Source: Erinaceus europaeus
Taxonomy: Eukaryota; Chordata; Mammalia; Eulipotyphla; Erinaceidae
Reading direction: 5' to 3'
Assembly (NCBI RefSeq): GCF_950295315.1
Contig: NC_080179.1
Coordinates: forward strand, 65,065,126-65,129,125
DNA length: 64,000 nt
Position numbers and translations under genes: made by a program. Position 1 is the stretch's first letter, and each line of letters starts with the position of its first letter. The notes below the pieces were generated by a model, which was not told the DNA's origin, ran no database searches, and worked only from the letters and a program-made list of their open reading frames with translations. This document shows, piece after piece, positions 55,256 to 64,000 of this stretch.

Positions 55256-56138
55256 AAAGTGAGACATGGGTAACTAAATAATTTTCAAATGTCACATTTT
55301 TATACGTCTGTCTTCTGTCTCTCCACTGCATGTTAGCTTCAGCTGTGCATGTGTTTAAGACATTAGACGTTAAATTGGCATTTTCATATGATTAGGATAA
55401 GACCAAGTCTGGAAGTTGATATTCTGACATATTTTTAGCAATCATTAGATCATGAGTACTTTCTCATCCAGAGACAACCTTGAATCATACAGAGTTGGAC
55501 AATGAGACTACATTTAAGCAAATATCTATGTAATTTATTTTCATTTTGCCTGATTTTCTTCTGAAAATCGGTGAACCACCACAAATGCATTATGCATTAT
55601 GAGCCTAAAAATATTTTATACAAAATAGAAGTTTGTAAATTAAAATAACAGCACTTCTCTCTGCTAATAGGCGGTGACATAAATATTTGGATAGTCCATG
55701 AGTAGAAACTTTTGTGTACATGCTCTGTTGTATTACAGCAATTAAACAACTGAGGAGATTCTGATTGCATTGAGAAATGTCTCTGTGTTTATTATTGTCT
55801 AAGAGCCATCAATTGCAGTCTGATACATGATAAGCTTATGAGAGAAGACAGAGATTCAGAATCTTCATTAAAAATATATCCATAAGCTATTTAAGTTTGA
55901 GCAATGCTAATACTCGGAAACTGTTCTCTATTTACTATCACTAACTATTCTTTTCTTCCTCCCTGCCTTCCCTCTCTCCCTTTTTTGTTTAGTTCATTAG
56001 CGTATCTTTCTCTCTTGGATTGATGTAAACCCCACTAGCTTAGCAGTTTTCACTATCTTGTTTACCCTTTATGCTCACTATATTGAACAGTATGTGGTAA
56101 TCAGGAAGTTCAGTAAATATCTATGAACTTGCATCATA
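55256..56138. other. Repeat-poor interval
   Basis: About 880 bp of complex sequence with no recognised repeat. Motif-dense segments such as AATGCATTATGCATTATGAG (overlapping octamer-like ATGCAT/ATGCATTA) occur near 55584. No coding signal was found. Confidence 0.45.
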
Positions 56139-56369
56139 AAATATTCCTTTCTAAAAGTTTCTTTTTAAATTTTTATTGTCTTTATTGGATAGGGACAGTC
56201 AGAAATCAACAGGGAAGGGCGAGATAGAGAGGGTGAGAGACAGAGAGACACCTGCAGCACTGCTTCACCACTTGTGAAGCTTTACCCCTGCAGGTGGGGT
56301 CTGGGGGCTTGACCTGGGTCCTTGTGCATTGTAACAGGTGCACCACCACCCGGCCCCAATAAAATATTC
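56139..56369 (-). mobile_element. Type II SINE, antisense, with target duplication
   Basis: TCTTTATTGGATAGGGACAG, ACACCTGCAGCACTGCTTC, CCCCTGCAGGTGGGG and GCACCACCACCCGGCCCC in reverse order, flanked by ATAAAATATTC on both sides. Confidence 0.93.
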
Positions 56370-56554
56370 TTACTCTACACAATTCCCTTTTCTTAAGGAT
56401 GCATTATCTTGTGTTGCTCTCTGGTATAACTTGTTCTCAAAAATAAACTTTGTCTGGTTAATAACAGTGATATATATGGTGACCAGTGATTACTGACCAT
56501 TTAATATATAAATATATATGGAATGAATGGAGAGAGAGATATATCATGGTATCC

Positions 56555-56648
56555 TTCTGTTTCCTTGGCACTTGTTATATGGTATAAGGGATGAAACCTA
56601 GGTTGTACACATAAATTTGCTCTATTTGGTGAGTTATCTCTTCAGCCC
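56555..56648 (-). mobile_element. Old tRNA-like SINE, antisense
   Basis: GATGAAACCTAGGTTGTACA (reverse B box), CTCTATTTGGTGAGTTATCT and CTTCAGCCCT read as the reverse of a GGGCTGAAGAGATAACTC head. Confidence 0.5.
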
Positions 56649-56732
56649 TTAAAGTTAGGATTGAATTTAAATAAATAAATACCTTTACTTCATAGGAGTT
56701 TGAATTTTAGAAAAACATAGTCTAATGGATAT

Positions 56733-56748
56733 ATATATATATATATAT
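56733..56748 (+). repeat. Short (TA)n run
   Basis: A short perfect TA dinucleotide run. Confidence 0.85.
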
Positions 56749-56899
56749 GAATTATGTGACTCTTCAAAGCATAGTTAAGACAGGAAAAGTAGAAGTATTT
56801 ACTCAACTCATTATGAAAATAAATATCTTAAAAGAGCAAGTGAGATATTTAAAAATCTCTAGGTGAACTCAAGAACATTATAGAAAAGCAGGAGAGTGC

Positions 56900-56985
56900 T
56901 ATGATGTCTCTTTCATTCTGTCTGCCTCTCCCTCCTCTCTCTCTCTCTCTCTCTCTCATTTTTCTGAAAATAAAATAAATAAAAC
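56900..56985 (+). mobile_element. Type IV-like SINE tail with (TC)n
   Basis: A CT-rich stretch and TC run (about 56928-56957) followed by AAAATAAAATAAATAAAAC resembles the 3' end of the CT-tailed SINEs. The head upstream is not clear. Confidence 0.35.
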
Positions 56986-57215
56986 AACATAGGTTTGGGA
57001 CCAGAAGACCACTCAGCAGTAATATACATCTATGAGGCTGTGAAACCATTTCTTATTCTGCCAAAAAAAAAAAAAAAAAAGATTAGTTCTTCTAAATCCC
57101 TAGGTGAAATATATTTTCATGGTGTTAGAGTTTATAAAGATTGCAAGCTGTGAAATTAGAAGAAATTGAAGTACTGACCTTATCGTATACCAGATGGGGA
57201 TTATTAAAATATCAG

Positions 57216-57605
57216 GGCTGGGCAGTGGCATACTTAGTTTAACACATATGCTATGCATAAGGACTTGGATTCAAGACTCTGGTGGTTCCCACCTGCAAGG
57301 GAAAGCTTCATAAGTGGTTAAGCAGGGCTGCAGGTATTTCTAGAGAGTTAATTCTCTTTTAATATTTATTTATTTATTTGTTTATAGAGACAGAAAAATT
57401 AAGGGGACGGAGGGAGAGAAGGAGAGAGAGAGAGAGAGAGAGAGAGAGCTTCCCCTTGCAGGTGAGAACCAGGGTTTTAACCCATGACCTTGTGCACTCT
57501 AATGTGTGTGCTCAACTTGGTTAGCTACCACCTGGCTTCCTCTCCCCATCTCTGTCTCCCATTTATCTTTCTATTTCTGTCTCTACTAAATAAATAAAAT
57601 AAGTT
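57216..57605 (+). mobile_element. Type II SINE split by another SINE
   Basis: The head and middle (GGCTGGGCAGTGGCATACTT, CCCACCTGCAAGGGAAAGC, AGCAGGGCTGCAGGTATTTC) end near 57345. The matching CT body and tail (CATCTCTGTCTCCCATTTAT, TGTCTCTACTAAATAAATAA) resume at 57541. An antisense type II SINE occupies the gap. Confidence 0.82.
57350..57540 (-). mobile_element. Type II SINE, antisense, nested
   Basis: TATTTATTTATTTGTTTATA, a GA run at 57420-57448, GCTTCCCCTTGCAGGTGAGA and GTTAGCTACCACCTGGC are the reverse type II blocks. The GA run has replaced part of the GCAGxxCTGCTTC region. Confidence 0.85.
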
Positions 57606-57736
57606 TTTAAAATTCATATTACAAACCTAATTTGAGGACTAATGGAACTGAGTATAATTTAAATTATCCTATCATTATTTAGGAAGTCTAGGCTTAACCT
57701 GGAGTATCTAAACAAATTGTATTAAAAACTAAATTT

Positions 57737-58045
57737 GGGGAGGGGGGTAGTGCAGCAGGTTAAATTCACATGGCGTGAAGCACAAGCACTGGGGTAAGGA
57801 TCCCAGTTCGAGCCCCAGACTCCCCACCTGCATGAGGGTTGCTTCACAAGCTGTGAAGAAGGTCTGCAGGTTTCTATCTTTCTCTCCTCCATCTTCCCCT
57901 CTTCTCTTGATTTCTCTCTGTCCTATTCAACAGCAACAATAACAAGCACACAACAAAGGCAACAAAAATGGCCTCCAGGAGCAGTAGATTCATAGTGCAG
58001 GCAGCAAGACCTAGCAATAACACTGGAGGTAAAAGAAATATAAAA
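57737..58045 (+). mobile_element. Type I SINE, long subtype
   Basis: GGGGAGGGGGGTAGTGCAGC head, AGTTCGAGCCCCAGAC B box, CACCTGCATGAGGGTTGC, a short AACAATAAC tail, module GGCCTCCAGGAGCAGTAGAT to AATAACACTGGAGG. Confidence 0.92.
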
Positions 58046-58754
58046 ATAATGATTAATCAGTTTACAGTTTAGGGGCCACCCTGGGAAAATGTTTTGACAT
58101 ACACAAAATTGATTTGGAACATTTCTAACCATTGGCTCTCTTTATTTTCACATATTTTGATGAGGTCTCATAGAAATTTGAAGTGGGCCAATCTGGATTT
58201 GCCCACTTATTATTTTTATTGTTTTAATTTAATTACTAACATCTTTGAAATTCAACTTCCTTATATGTATAATGAGAATTTACAATATTTACTTGTCAAT
58301 GTTCTTATGAGAATTTAACATGTTTTACATTCTAAAATTTCAATACATTAGAGTACTCCTTACTCTCTTCATAACTTTTACCTTATAGGATGTATCATAT
58401 AAGTTATATTTGTTTCTGTATTTTCAAATTTCCCAGCAACTTTACTTAATAAAACAATCTAAACAATATGGCCTAATAAGCTAATACCATATACTTTATG
58501 TCTGGGACATTTTTATGTAGCTGGATATTTGAAATATTTTCTCTTCCATACAGAGATAGGGGTGGGGGAGAAACAGAAGTTATTTTCAATGATCAGTCCT
58601 ATACCATTGAGAAGAAAATAATACGGGAATAAGACATTTTCCAAGTTTTTAAGGACACCATTTAAATACTAGGTACTTCTAGAATTGAACAGTTATTGTC
58701 TTGATATACATCCTCTATAACATCCTCTCTTGTCAATAGAATCAATGCATCTTA
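58046..58754. other. Unique AT-rich DNA
   Basis: No feature was recognised. Confidence 0.35.
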
Positions 58755-58759
58755 TAGAT

Positions 58760-58972
58760 GTTTTTTAAATTTTATTTATTTACTATTTTGGATAGAGACA
58801 GAGATAAGTTGAGAGGGGCTGGGGAGGGAGAGAGGAAAAGTGAAAGAAGTACTTGCAGACCTGCTTGACCACTTGTGAAGTTTTCCACCATATGTGAGGA
58901 CTAGGGGTTTGAACTCATTTTCTTGTGCACTGTAATAAGTGTGTTTAACCAGGTACACCACCACCTGGCCCC
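58760..58972 (-). mobile_element. Type II SINE, antisense
   Basis: ATTTTGGATAGAGACAGAGA, ACTTGCAGACCTGCTTGACC, GGTTTGAACTCATTTTC and CAGGTACACCACCACCTGGC in reverse order. TAGATG..TTTTT and TAGACATGGTTTTT flanks suggest target duplication. Confidence 0.9.
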
Positions 58973-59221
58973 TAGACATGGTTTTTTTTTTAGGGGTGTT
59001 GAAATTTATTATTTTTAATTGTTCATTTAAAATGAAAGTTGTGTTACCAGACAACCTAACATGTAGCTTAAGGAGAAAAGAATGAGTCCGTCCATATATC
59101 TCTTCTATGAGATCTGAAACCTGGTTTATACTGAGTTGATCATTTATTTATTTATTTTTATTTAACACTAAGGCTCCACCACTCAGAGCCATTTCAATAG
59201 AAAGAGACAATGGAAGTCATT

Positions 59222-59388
59222 TGGGCTGCACTTGGTTGAGCAGCCAGGTCCCATGTACATAGATCTGGGTCTAAGCCCGTAGTCTCCATCTGCAAGGGCA
59301 AAGCTTCATGAGTGGTATCTCTCTTTCTCTGTCACCCCCTCTTCCAATTTCTCTCTGTCTCTATAAATAAATAAATAAATAATAAAAT
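59222..59388 (+). mobile_element. Type II SINE
   Basis: TGGGCTGCACTTGGTTGAGC head, GGGTCTAAGCCCGTAGTC B box, CATCTGCAAGGGC and CTGTCTCTATAAATAAATAA tail. The middle GCAGGGCTGCAGG part is deleted. Confidence 0.83.
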
Positions 59389-59921
59389 AGCAGAAGGTGG
59401 GCTCAAACCATGATGGAGCACACAGCAAACACAGTTGACCTGGTTTTAAATAGAGATTTCAAATCTGTTCTTTGTATGTTTATTTTTATTTTCTTTCTTG
59501 CTGTTTTGTCAGACTGGAAGGAGTGAAATTCTTTTCACTACAGTCCGGAGAGCTCTTCCTCAGCCATGCAGCCATGCTACCTAGCACTTCAGAAAACCTT
59601 TCTCATTTAACTGGTGTGTCAGGATTCATTGCCGTACCTTTATTTGTGTTCCTTTAGCATTTCATCTGCATTTTTTGATCAGGCTGTTCTATGACCTCTT
59701 ATGAATCTGAAAAGTTTTTATTTATAGTCTTTCCCACCTTTCCTAACCTTTCTGACTTACCTGGTATTATGTTTTTTCCAGAGGATCAACAACTATGAAA
59801 TTCAGTATGCTAAGTTCAAATAGTGGCCTCTTTAAATAAACATAGCTGAAATGAGTTGTTAAAATTGTATACCATAAATAAAATTGAGCTTTAGTCAACC
59901 TTGTGAAGTAGTTAAAGCTTA
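59389..59921. other. Unique DNA
   Basis: No gene or repeat family was recognised. Confidence 0.35.
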
Positions 59922-60175
59922 TCCCTCCTCCTCCTCCTCTTTTCTCCTTCTCCTTTTTCTCTTCTCCTTCTTCTTCTCTCTCTCCTCCTTCTTTTTATTC
60001 TTCTTCTCCTTCTCCCTCTCCCTCTTCTTCTCCTTCTCCTTCTCCCTCTCCTTCTTGTCCTTCTTCTCCTCCTCCTCCTCCTTCTTCTTCTTCTTCTGCA
60101 TCCTCCTCCTCCTCCTTCTTCTTCTTCTCCATCCTCCTCCTTCTATTTCTTCCTTCCTCTTCCTCCTCCTTCTTT
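59922..60175 (+). repeat. 250-bp (CTT/CTC)n homopyrimidine tract
   Basis: Almost all bases are C or T on the plus strand, arranged as CTT, CTC and CCT units with few interruptions. Frames through it give Ser/Phe/Leu-rich or Lys/Glu/Arg-rich translations that are not genes. Such tracts can form triplex (H-DNA) structures. Confidence 0.95.
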
Positions 60176-60420
60176 CAAACAAGATTATTTCTTGTTCCAT
60201 TTCCTTAAGGCTCTGCAGTAATTGGTTGACATAAATATTTAAAAGTTGAATGTATCACAGTCTTCATTCCAGATCCCACCTTTATTATAATTTTCATTTG
60301 ACTTATTTAAGTATATCAATGTATATATAATATAATTTTTAAATTAGAATGAAATCATATAACTGATCACCCATCAGTAAAAGTAGCAGTGTTTTTCCCC
60401 TCCCTACTTGTACATAAAAT
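60176..60420. other. Unique AT-rich DNA
   Basis: Nothing was recognised. Confidence 0.3.
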
Positions 60421-60649
60421 AAAACTGTGTCTTCTTTATTATCTTTATTTATTGGATAGAAACAGCCAGAAATCAAGAGGGAAGGGGGTGATAGAAAGGG
60501 AGAGAGACAGAGAGACACCTGCAGCCCTGCTTCACCACTCATGAAACTTTCCCCCTGCAGGTGGGGACTGGGGGCTCGAAGCCAGGTCCTTGTGCATTGT
60601 AATATGTGTGCTCAACCAGGTGCGCCACCACCCGGCCCCAAAACTGTGT
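60421..60649 (-). mobile_element. Type II SINE, antisense, exact 10-bp target duplication
   Basis: AAAACTGTGT at 60421-60430 and 60640-60649 bracket a well-preserved copy: TTATTGGATAGAAACAGCCA, ACACCTGCAGCCCTGCTTC, GGGGGCTCGAAGCCAGGTCC, GTGCGCCACCACCCGGCCCC. Several intact CpGs suggest it is one of the younger copies. Confidence 0.95.
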
Positions 60650-61340
60650 TTTATAACTAACTGATGACAACTTAGATAAGGTCAGAAAGAAAGGATTCTA
60701 GGGAAGCAGAAGGTATTTATTTATGGTAGTTAACCCCTACTGATGGTATTTTGGGCAACAAAGAGATTAATGTGAATGTTAAGTTTTAGGCTTTCTAATT
60801 TTCCCTGAAGCTCACTATTTAACTATGTAGACGACATCTGTCCCAGATAAATGAACACACCCCTGCCTACACACACACACACACACACACACTTAACTCA
60901 AAAGTTAAATGATGCAACAGCTTTCATTACAGGAATGAGACTGGCATTTCTACAGAATATGTTTCTGCTATTCATAAAAATCTCAAGTGGGTTTAAGAGA
61001 AAGAAAAAAAAAGGAAGTGGTATAGAGTACATTCCATGGGACTCTGTATCCTGTTCAGCAGCAGGAGAGCAAAATTGGTCAAAAATCTAAAATAAAAAGC
61101 TATGAAGAGCTATAGCTTCTGATAACTGTTTCATGCAATTTCTCTTCATAAAAGTAGAAGTATGACAAATTGCTAATGTGAATGGAGTAGAATGAACAAT
61201 ATGGATACAGCTTGATCAGCTTCCTGTCATGTAATCACCTCATTTAGTGTCCTCTACTTTATTCCCAGTTATTAGTTCATGATTCAGAAATCTAGGAGGA
61301 ATAGTACCACTATGAAATGCTATCCAACAGTGTAAAAATC
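60650..61340. other. Unique DNA with a (CA)n run
   Basis: A CA microsatellite lies at 60869-60892. Nothing else was recognised. Confidence 0.4.
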
Positions 61341-61545
61341 TTGGGGTTGGGTGGTGATTCACCTGCTTGAAAGTACATGTTACTATGCCTAAAGTTCTGG
61401 GTTCAAGCCTCTGCATGAGGAAAATTTCATGAGCACTGAAGCAGTGCTACTGGTTATCTCTCTCTTTCTCTCCCTCTTTATATCTCCTTCTCTCTGAATT
61501 TCTTTCTACCCTATCAAAATATATAAATAAAATATTTTTTAAAAC
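61341..61545 (+). mobile_element. Type II SINE
   Basis: GGGGTTGGGTGGTGATTCAC head, GGGTTCAAGCCTC B box, GAAGCAGTGCTACTGG and a CCCTATCAAAATATATAAAT tail. The CCCACCTGCAGG block is deleted. Confidence 0.85.
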
Positions 61546-61583
61546 ATCATATTTCCCCATTTGATGTTGGAGGTGGATTTTCC

Positions 61584-61765
61584 TGCCATGTCTCTTTATT
61601 TATTTATTATTATTGTTATTATTATTATTATTTTAACCAGAGCACTGTTCACCTCTGACTTATGGTGGTGCAGGAGATTGAACCTGGGACTCTGGAGCCT
61701 CAGGCATGAGAGTCTGTTTGTATAACCATCATGCTATCTACCCACCGCCATGCCATGTCTCTTTA
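61584..61765 (-). mobile_element. Type III SINE, antisense, exact 15-bp target duplication
   Basis: TGCCATGTCTCTTTA occurs at 61584-61598 and 61751-61765. Between lie an ATT-rich tail, CCAGAGCACTGTTCACCTCT, GAGATTGAACCTGGGAC and ATAACCATCATGCTATCTAC. Confidence 0.95.
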
Positions 61766-62384
61766 GAAAACATTCCTGGGCTCTAGGTGCTTCATGGTTC
61801 CAGTGGGAGAAATATACCACTGGAGGAAAGCATTGCAAATTAACAATGGAGCAGAAACTTATTTCCTTTCAATTGATTGTATAGCTAGAAGTCACACTGT
61901 TTAACTATTTTTTCTTAAAATTGTTTATTTTTTTCACCAAGATACATGTTATAGGGTTAAAACAAAAAATTAATATTATAAATCAAAACTCAAAATTTTG
62001 AGTATAGGTCAAACAACAGTAGTTCTGCTAAATTTTAGTTAAAACACAAAAGTTAGGGTAGCTCCCTAGACAACCACAAAATATATATACTGAGATCTAT
62101 CTCAGAAAGATTGACAAAATCCCACTAATGTTTATTTATTTATTTAATAATTTCTGGTGAGGTCAATCTAGGGAGAACGTTTAAATATGATTAGACTTGG
62201 GGATCTCTAGTGTTCTTATGAATTATCAGAGCATTTTCTATCCTTTGGATTAAACATATTCTCTAAATATATCCTCTTTTAAAATAAGGAAGAAAGGATA
62301 TATTTTGATGTGATAACTGAATATTAGGAATAGCTTATTTGTAAAACTCATGAGTGAACACAAACACAACTAAAAAGGAAAACA
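61766..62384. other. Unique AT-rich DNA
   Basis: Nothing was recognised. Confidence 0.35.
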
Positions 62385-62606
62385 GGGAGTCGGGCAGTAG
62401 TGCAGTGTGTTAAGCACAGGTGGTACAAAGCACAAGGACTGGTGTAAGGATCCTGGTTCCATCCCCTGGCAGGTGTCTTTCTCCCCCCCTCCCCCATCTT
62501 CTCCTCCTCTCTAAATTTTTCTCTGTCCTATCCAACAACAACGACATCAATAACAACAACAATAAAACAACAAGGGCGACAAAAGGAAATAAATATATGT
62601 TTTTAA
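62385..62606 (+). mobile_element. Type I SINE, internally deleted
   Basis: GGGAGTCGGGCAGTAGTGCA head and GGATCCTGGTTCCATCCCC run directly into CAGGTGTCTTTCTCCCC. The CACCTGCAGGGGAGTCGCTTC to GCAGGTCTG region is missing. The AACAACAACGACATC tail is intact and TTTTTAAAAAGG flanks the end. Confidence 0.88.
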
Positions 62607-63327
62607 AAAGGAGACCAAGAGCTACTTTATGAAGGGAATTATATTAAAGCAATGTACACTGTATACTGTATATTGTTTATTGATATTTTTTGCATGCTCA
62701 TCCCTCCTATAATATCACTTTGATGAGAGAAAAATCAAAGTTGCTTAACTTACTGTTATATTTCCAAACCCTATTATATAATAGGCATTAAAACTATTTG
62801 ATGAAATTCCTATAGGTGTATGCTTCTCTATAGGTTGCATGTGTATATATACTTATAACCTTATTTCATACACTAAATTATTTGAAACTATTGGTGACTT
62901 TCTCAATGTCAAAATTATAACCTATGATTAAGGAAATTATTTTGGGAACACTTAGTCTTCCAGGAAAATATTACATGACTATGAGAATTTATTTCATTAA
63001 AAACTTGAAATTTTAGCTTTCAGATTAAGACTACCTCAGGGCATGAGTTCAAAGGACTTATAATTAAGTCAGACAAACATATGAATGTTCAACATATGCT
63101 AAATGAATTAAACACTCACTTAAAAAATAGCGAGTATAGCACTCTTGGTTAGTCAACAACCTGAGAGTGTCAAAATAATTTAATGTAAAAGAGCCCAGCT
63201 AGCGAACAAAAATAGTATTGCAAGAGAGAAATTTCTTTAGAGAAGTAATTTTCTTGATTTTGTCTGCTATTAAATAATTACTGCTAGCTGCCTGGTCAAA
63301 AGATTTGTTTTGCCATACGTTTTCTAA

Positions 63328-63331
<4 letters not shown>
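62607..63331. other. Unique AT-rich DNA
   Basis: No feature was recognised. Confidence 0.35.
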
Positions 63332-63375
<44 letters not shown>

Positions 63376-63404
63376 TGCGTATGTGTGTGTGTGTGTGTGT
63401 GTGT
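63332..63404 (+). repeat. (GT)n microsatellite
   Basis: A GT run with a few interruptions (GGTG, GCGTATG). Direct reading. Confidence 0.97.
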
Positions 63405-63690
63405 TTCAAGAAAAGTAAAATCACCTGGAAAAGGCATAGTTGATGACATTCTGAAAAAAAAATTCAACAAAAAATAAAGTAAATTAAAAAAATACATATA
63501 TATATTATTTCCAAGCTTACCTTTAGAACTATACATATACACTAGGAACTTTAAACAGAAAAATAAGTAACTACATTTCTGAGCAATCTTATCTGACTTG
63601 AAATTGATTTTGTTCTGTTTTGCATAGTTAAATCCCATTAGCTTTTCCATAATGATATTTCTAGTTTCATTGAGTTATTTATCTATTTAT

Positions 63691-63838
63691 TATTATTATT
63701 ATTTTTTATTTAACATGAGAGAGAGAGAGAGATAGCAGAGCACTGCTTCCATATGTACAGCAGCAGGGATTAAACTCAAGTTCTCATCCAGTGAAGGCAT
63801 GTGCTCTACATTTGAAGAAACCCTCAGGCTTCTAGGCT
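63691..63838 (-). mobile_element. Type III/IV SINE, antisense
   Basis: ATT-rich start, GA run, AGCAGAGCACTGCTTCCATA, GGGATTAAACTCAAGTTC (reverse B box) and GGCATGTGCTCTACATTTG in reverse order. Confidence 0.6.
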
Positions 63839-63843
63839 CCATA

Positions 63844-63844
<1 letters not shown>

Positions 63845-63902
<58 letters not shown>

Positions 63903-63910
63903 TGTGTGTT
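63845..63910 (+). repeat. (TG)n microsatellite
   Basis: A perfect TG run of more than 50 bases, then a TCTGTGTGTTTCTG degraded end. Confidence 0.97.
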
Positions 63911-64000
63911 TCTGTTTAACATATTGAAATTCAGTCACCTTTCAATCAAAAACATGTGAAATATATACCTCCTGGATTAAACACAAAAGATTTTAAATTT

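Noticed and set aside
59884..60234. 116-codon Ser/Phe/Leu-rich frame and its Lys/Glu/Arg-rich antisense partner
   Set aside because: Both are translations of the CTT/CTC homopyrimidine tract; low complexity, no domain, no gene context.
63324..63938. Frames rich in His-Thr and Thr-His repeats on the minus strand
   Set aside because: They are products of the GT/TG microsatellites and a SINE remnant, not of a gene.

Overview
The window is 64 kb of AT-rich, repeat-dense nuclear DNA from a placental mammal. I find no host protein-coding gene and no functional structural RNA gene. Every open frame I could classify is an L1 remnant, a SINE-internal frame, a simple-repeat frame or a short random frame. 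The dominant tRNA-derived SINE (A box, B box, a block near CACCTGCAGGGGAGTCGCTTC, a CT-rich stretch, then AAC/AAT-rich tail) matches my memory of hedgehog (Erinaceidae) SINEs. I therefore read this as hedgehog-like intergenic or deep-intronic sequence. The species call is from recall, not from a search.

Repeat classes used below. Type I SINE: tRNA-like head, CT-rich body and a tail around TCCTATCCAACAAC with AAC/AAT repeats. A long subtype adds a module containing TCCAGGAGCAGTGGATTC. Type II SINE: same architecture, but a head like CAGTGGTGCACCTGGTTGAG and a tail ending TCTCTATCCAATAAATAAA. Type III SINE: short, with a head like GATAGCATAATGGTTATGCA and B box GGTTCAATCCC. Type IV covers other tRNA-like SINEs with CT-rich tails. 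Family R is a poly(A)-ended, apparently non-coding retroposon with at least nine copies here. I describe it as ordered blocks internal-mid-A-A2-B-poly(A).

Layout. 0-3.3 kb: unique DNA and old SINEs. 3.3-6.76 kb: a degraded L1 (L1-A) carrying a SINE and followed by a second L1 3' end. 6.8-13 kb: SINEs, an R copy that was duplicated and then hit by a short LTR-like insertion (8.97-9.45 kb), another R copy and a MIR. 13.29-13.47 kb: an unidentified 158-bp insertion with target duplications. 13.7-23 kb: dense SINE clusters separated by unique DNA. 23.0-30.1 kb: an R fragment, a long L1 (L1-C) abutting an inverted L1 piece, an R copy with inverted 5' half, then an antisense L1 3' end. 31.4-35.35 kb: another antisense L1 end, an R copy, then L1-B, whose ORF1 is fused to ORF2 by a deletion. 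35.5-42.9 kb: SINE pairs and two R copies, one with target duplications and one inverted. 42.9-46.5 kb: the longest repeat-poor stretch. 46.8-48.35 kb: an older L1. 48.4-58.05 kb: SINEs and two longer R copies around repeat-poor blocks at 51.55-53.69 and 55.26-56.13 kb. 58.7-64 kb: SINEs, a 250-bp pyrimidine tract and large GT microsatellites.

How the parts act together: L1 is the only element here that once encoded retrotransposition enzymes. The A-tailed SINEs and R copies, several with clear target duplications, look like products of that machinery. No gene system, defence locus or operon is present. The most interesting items are family R and its inverted copies, the unidentified 13.3-kb insertion, and two sites where two SINEs landed successively at the same target.
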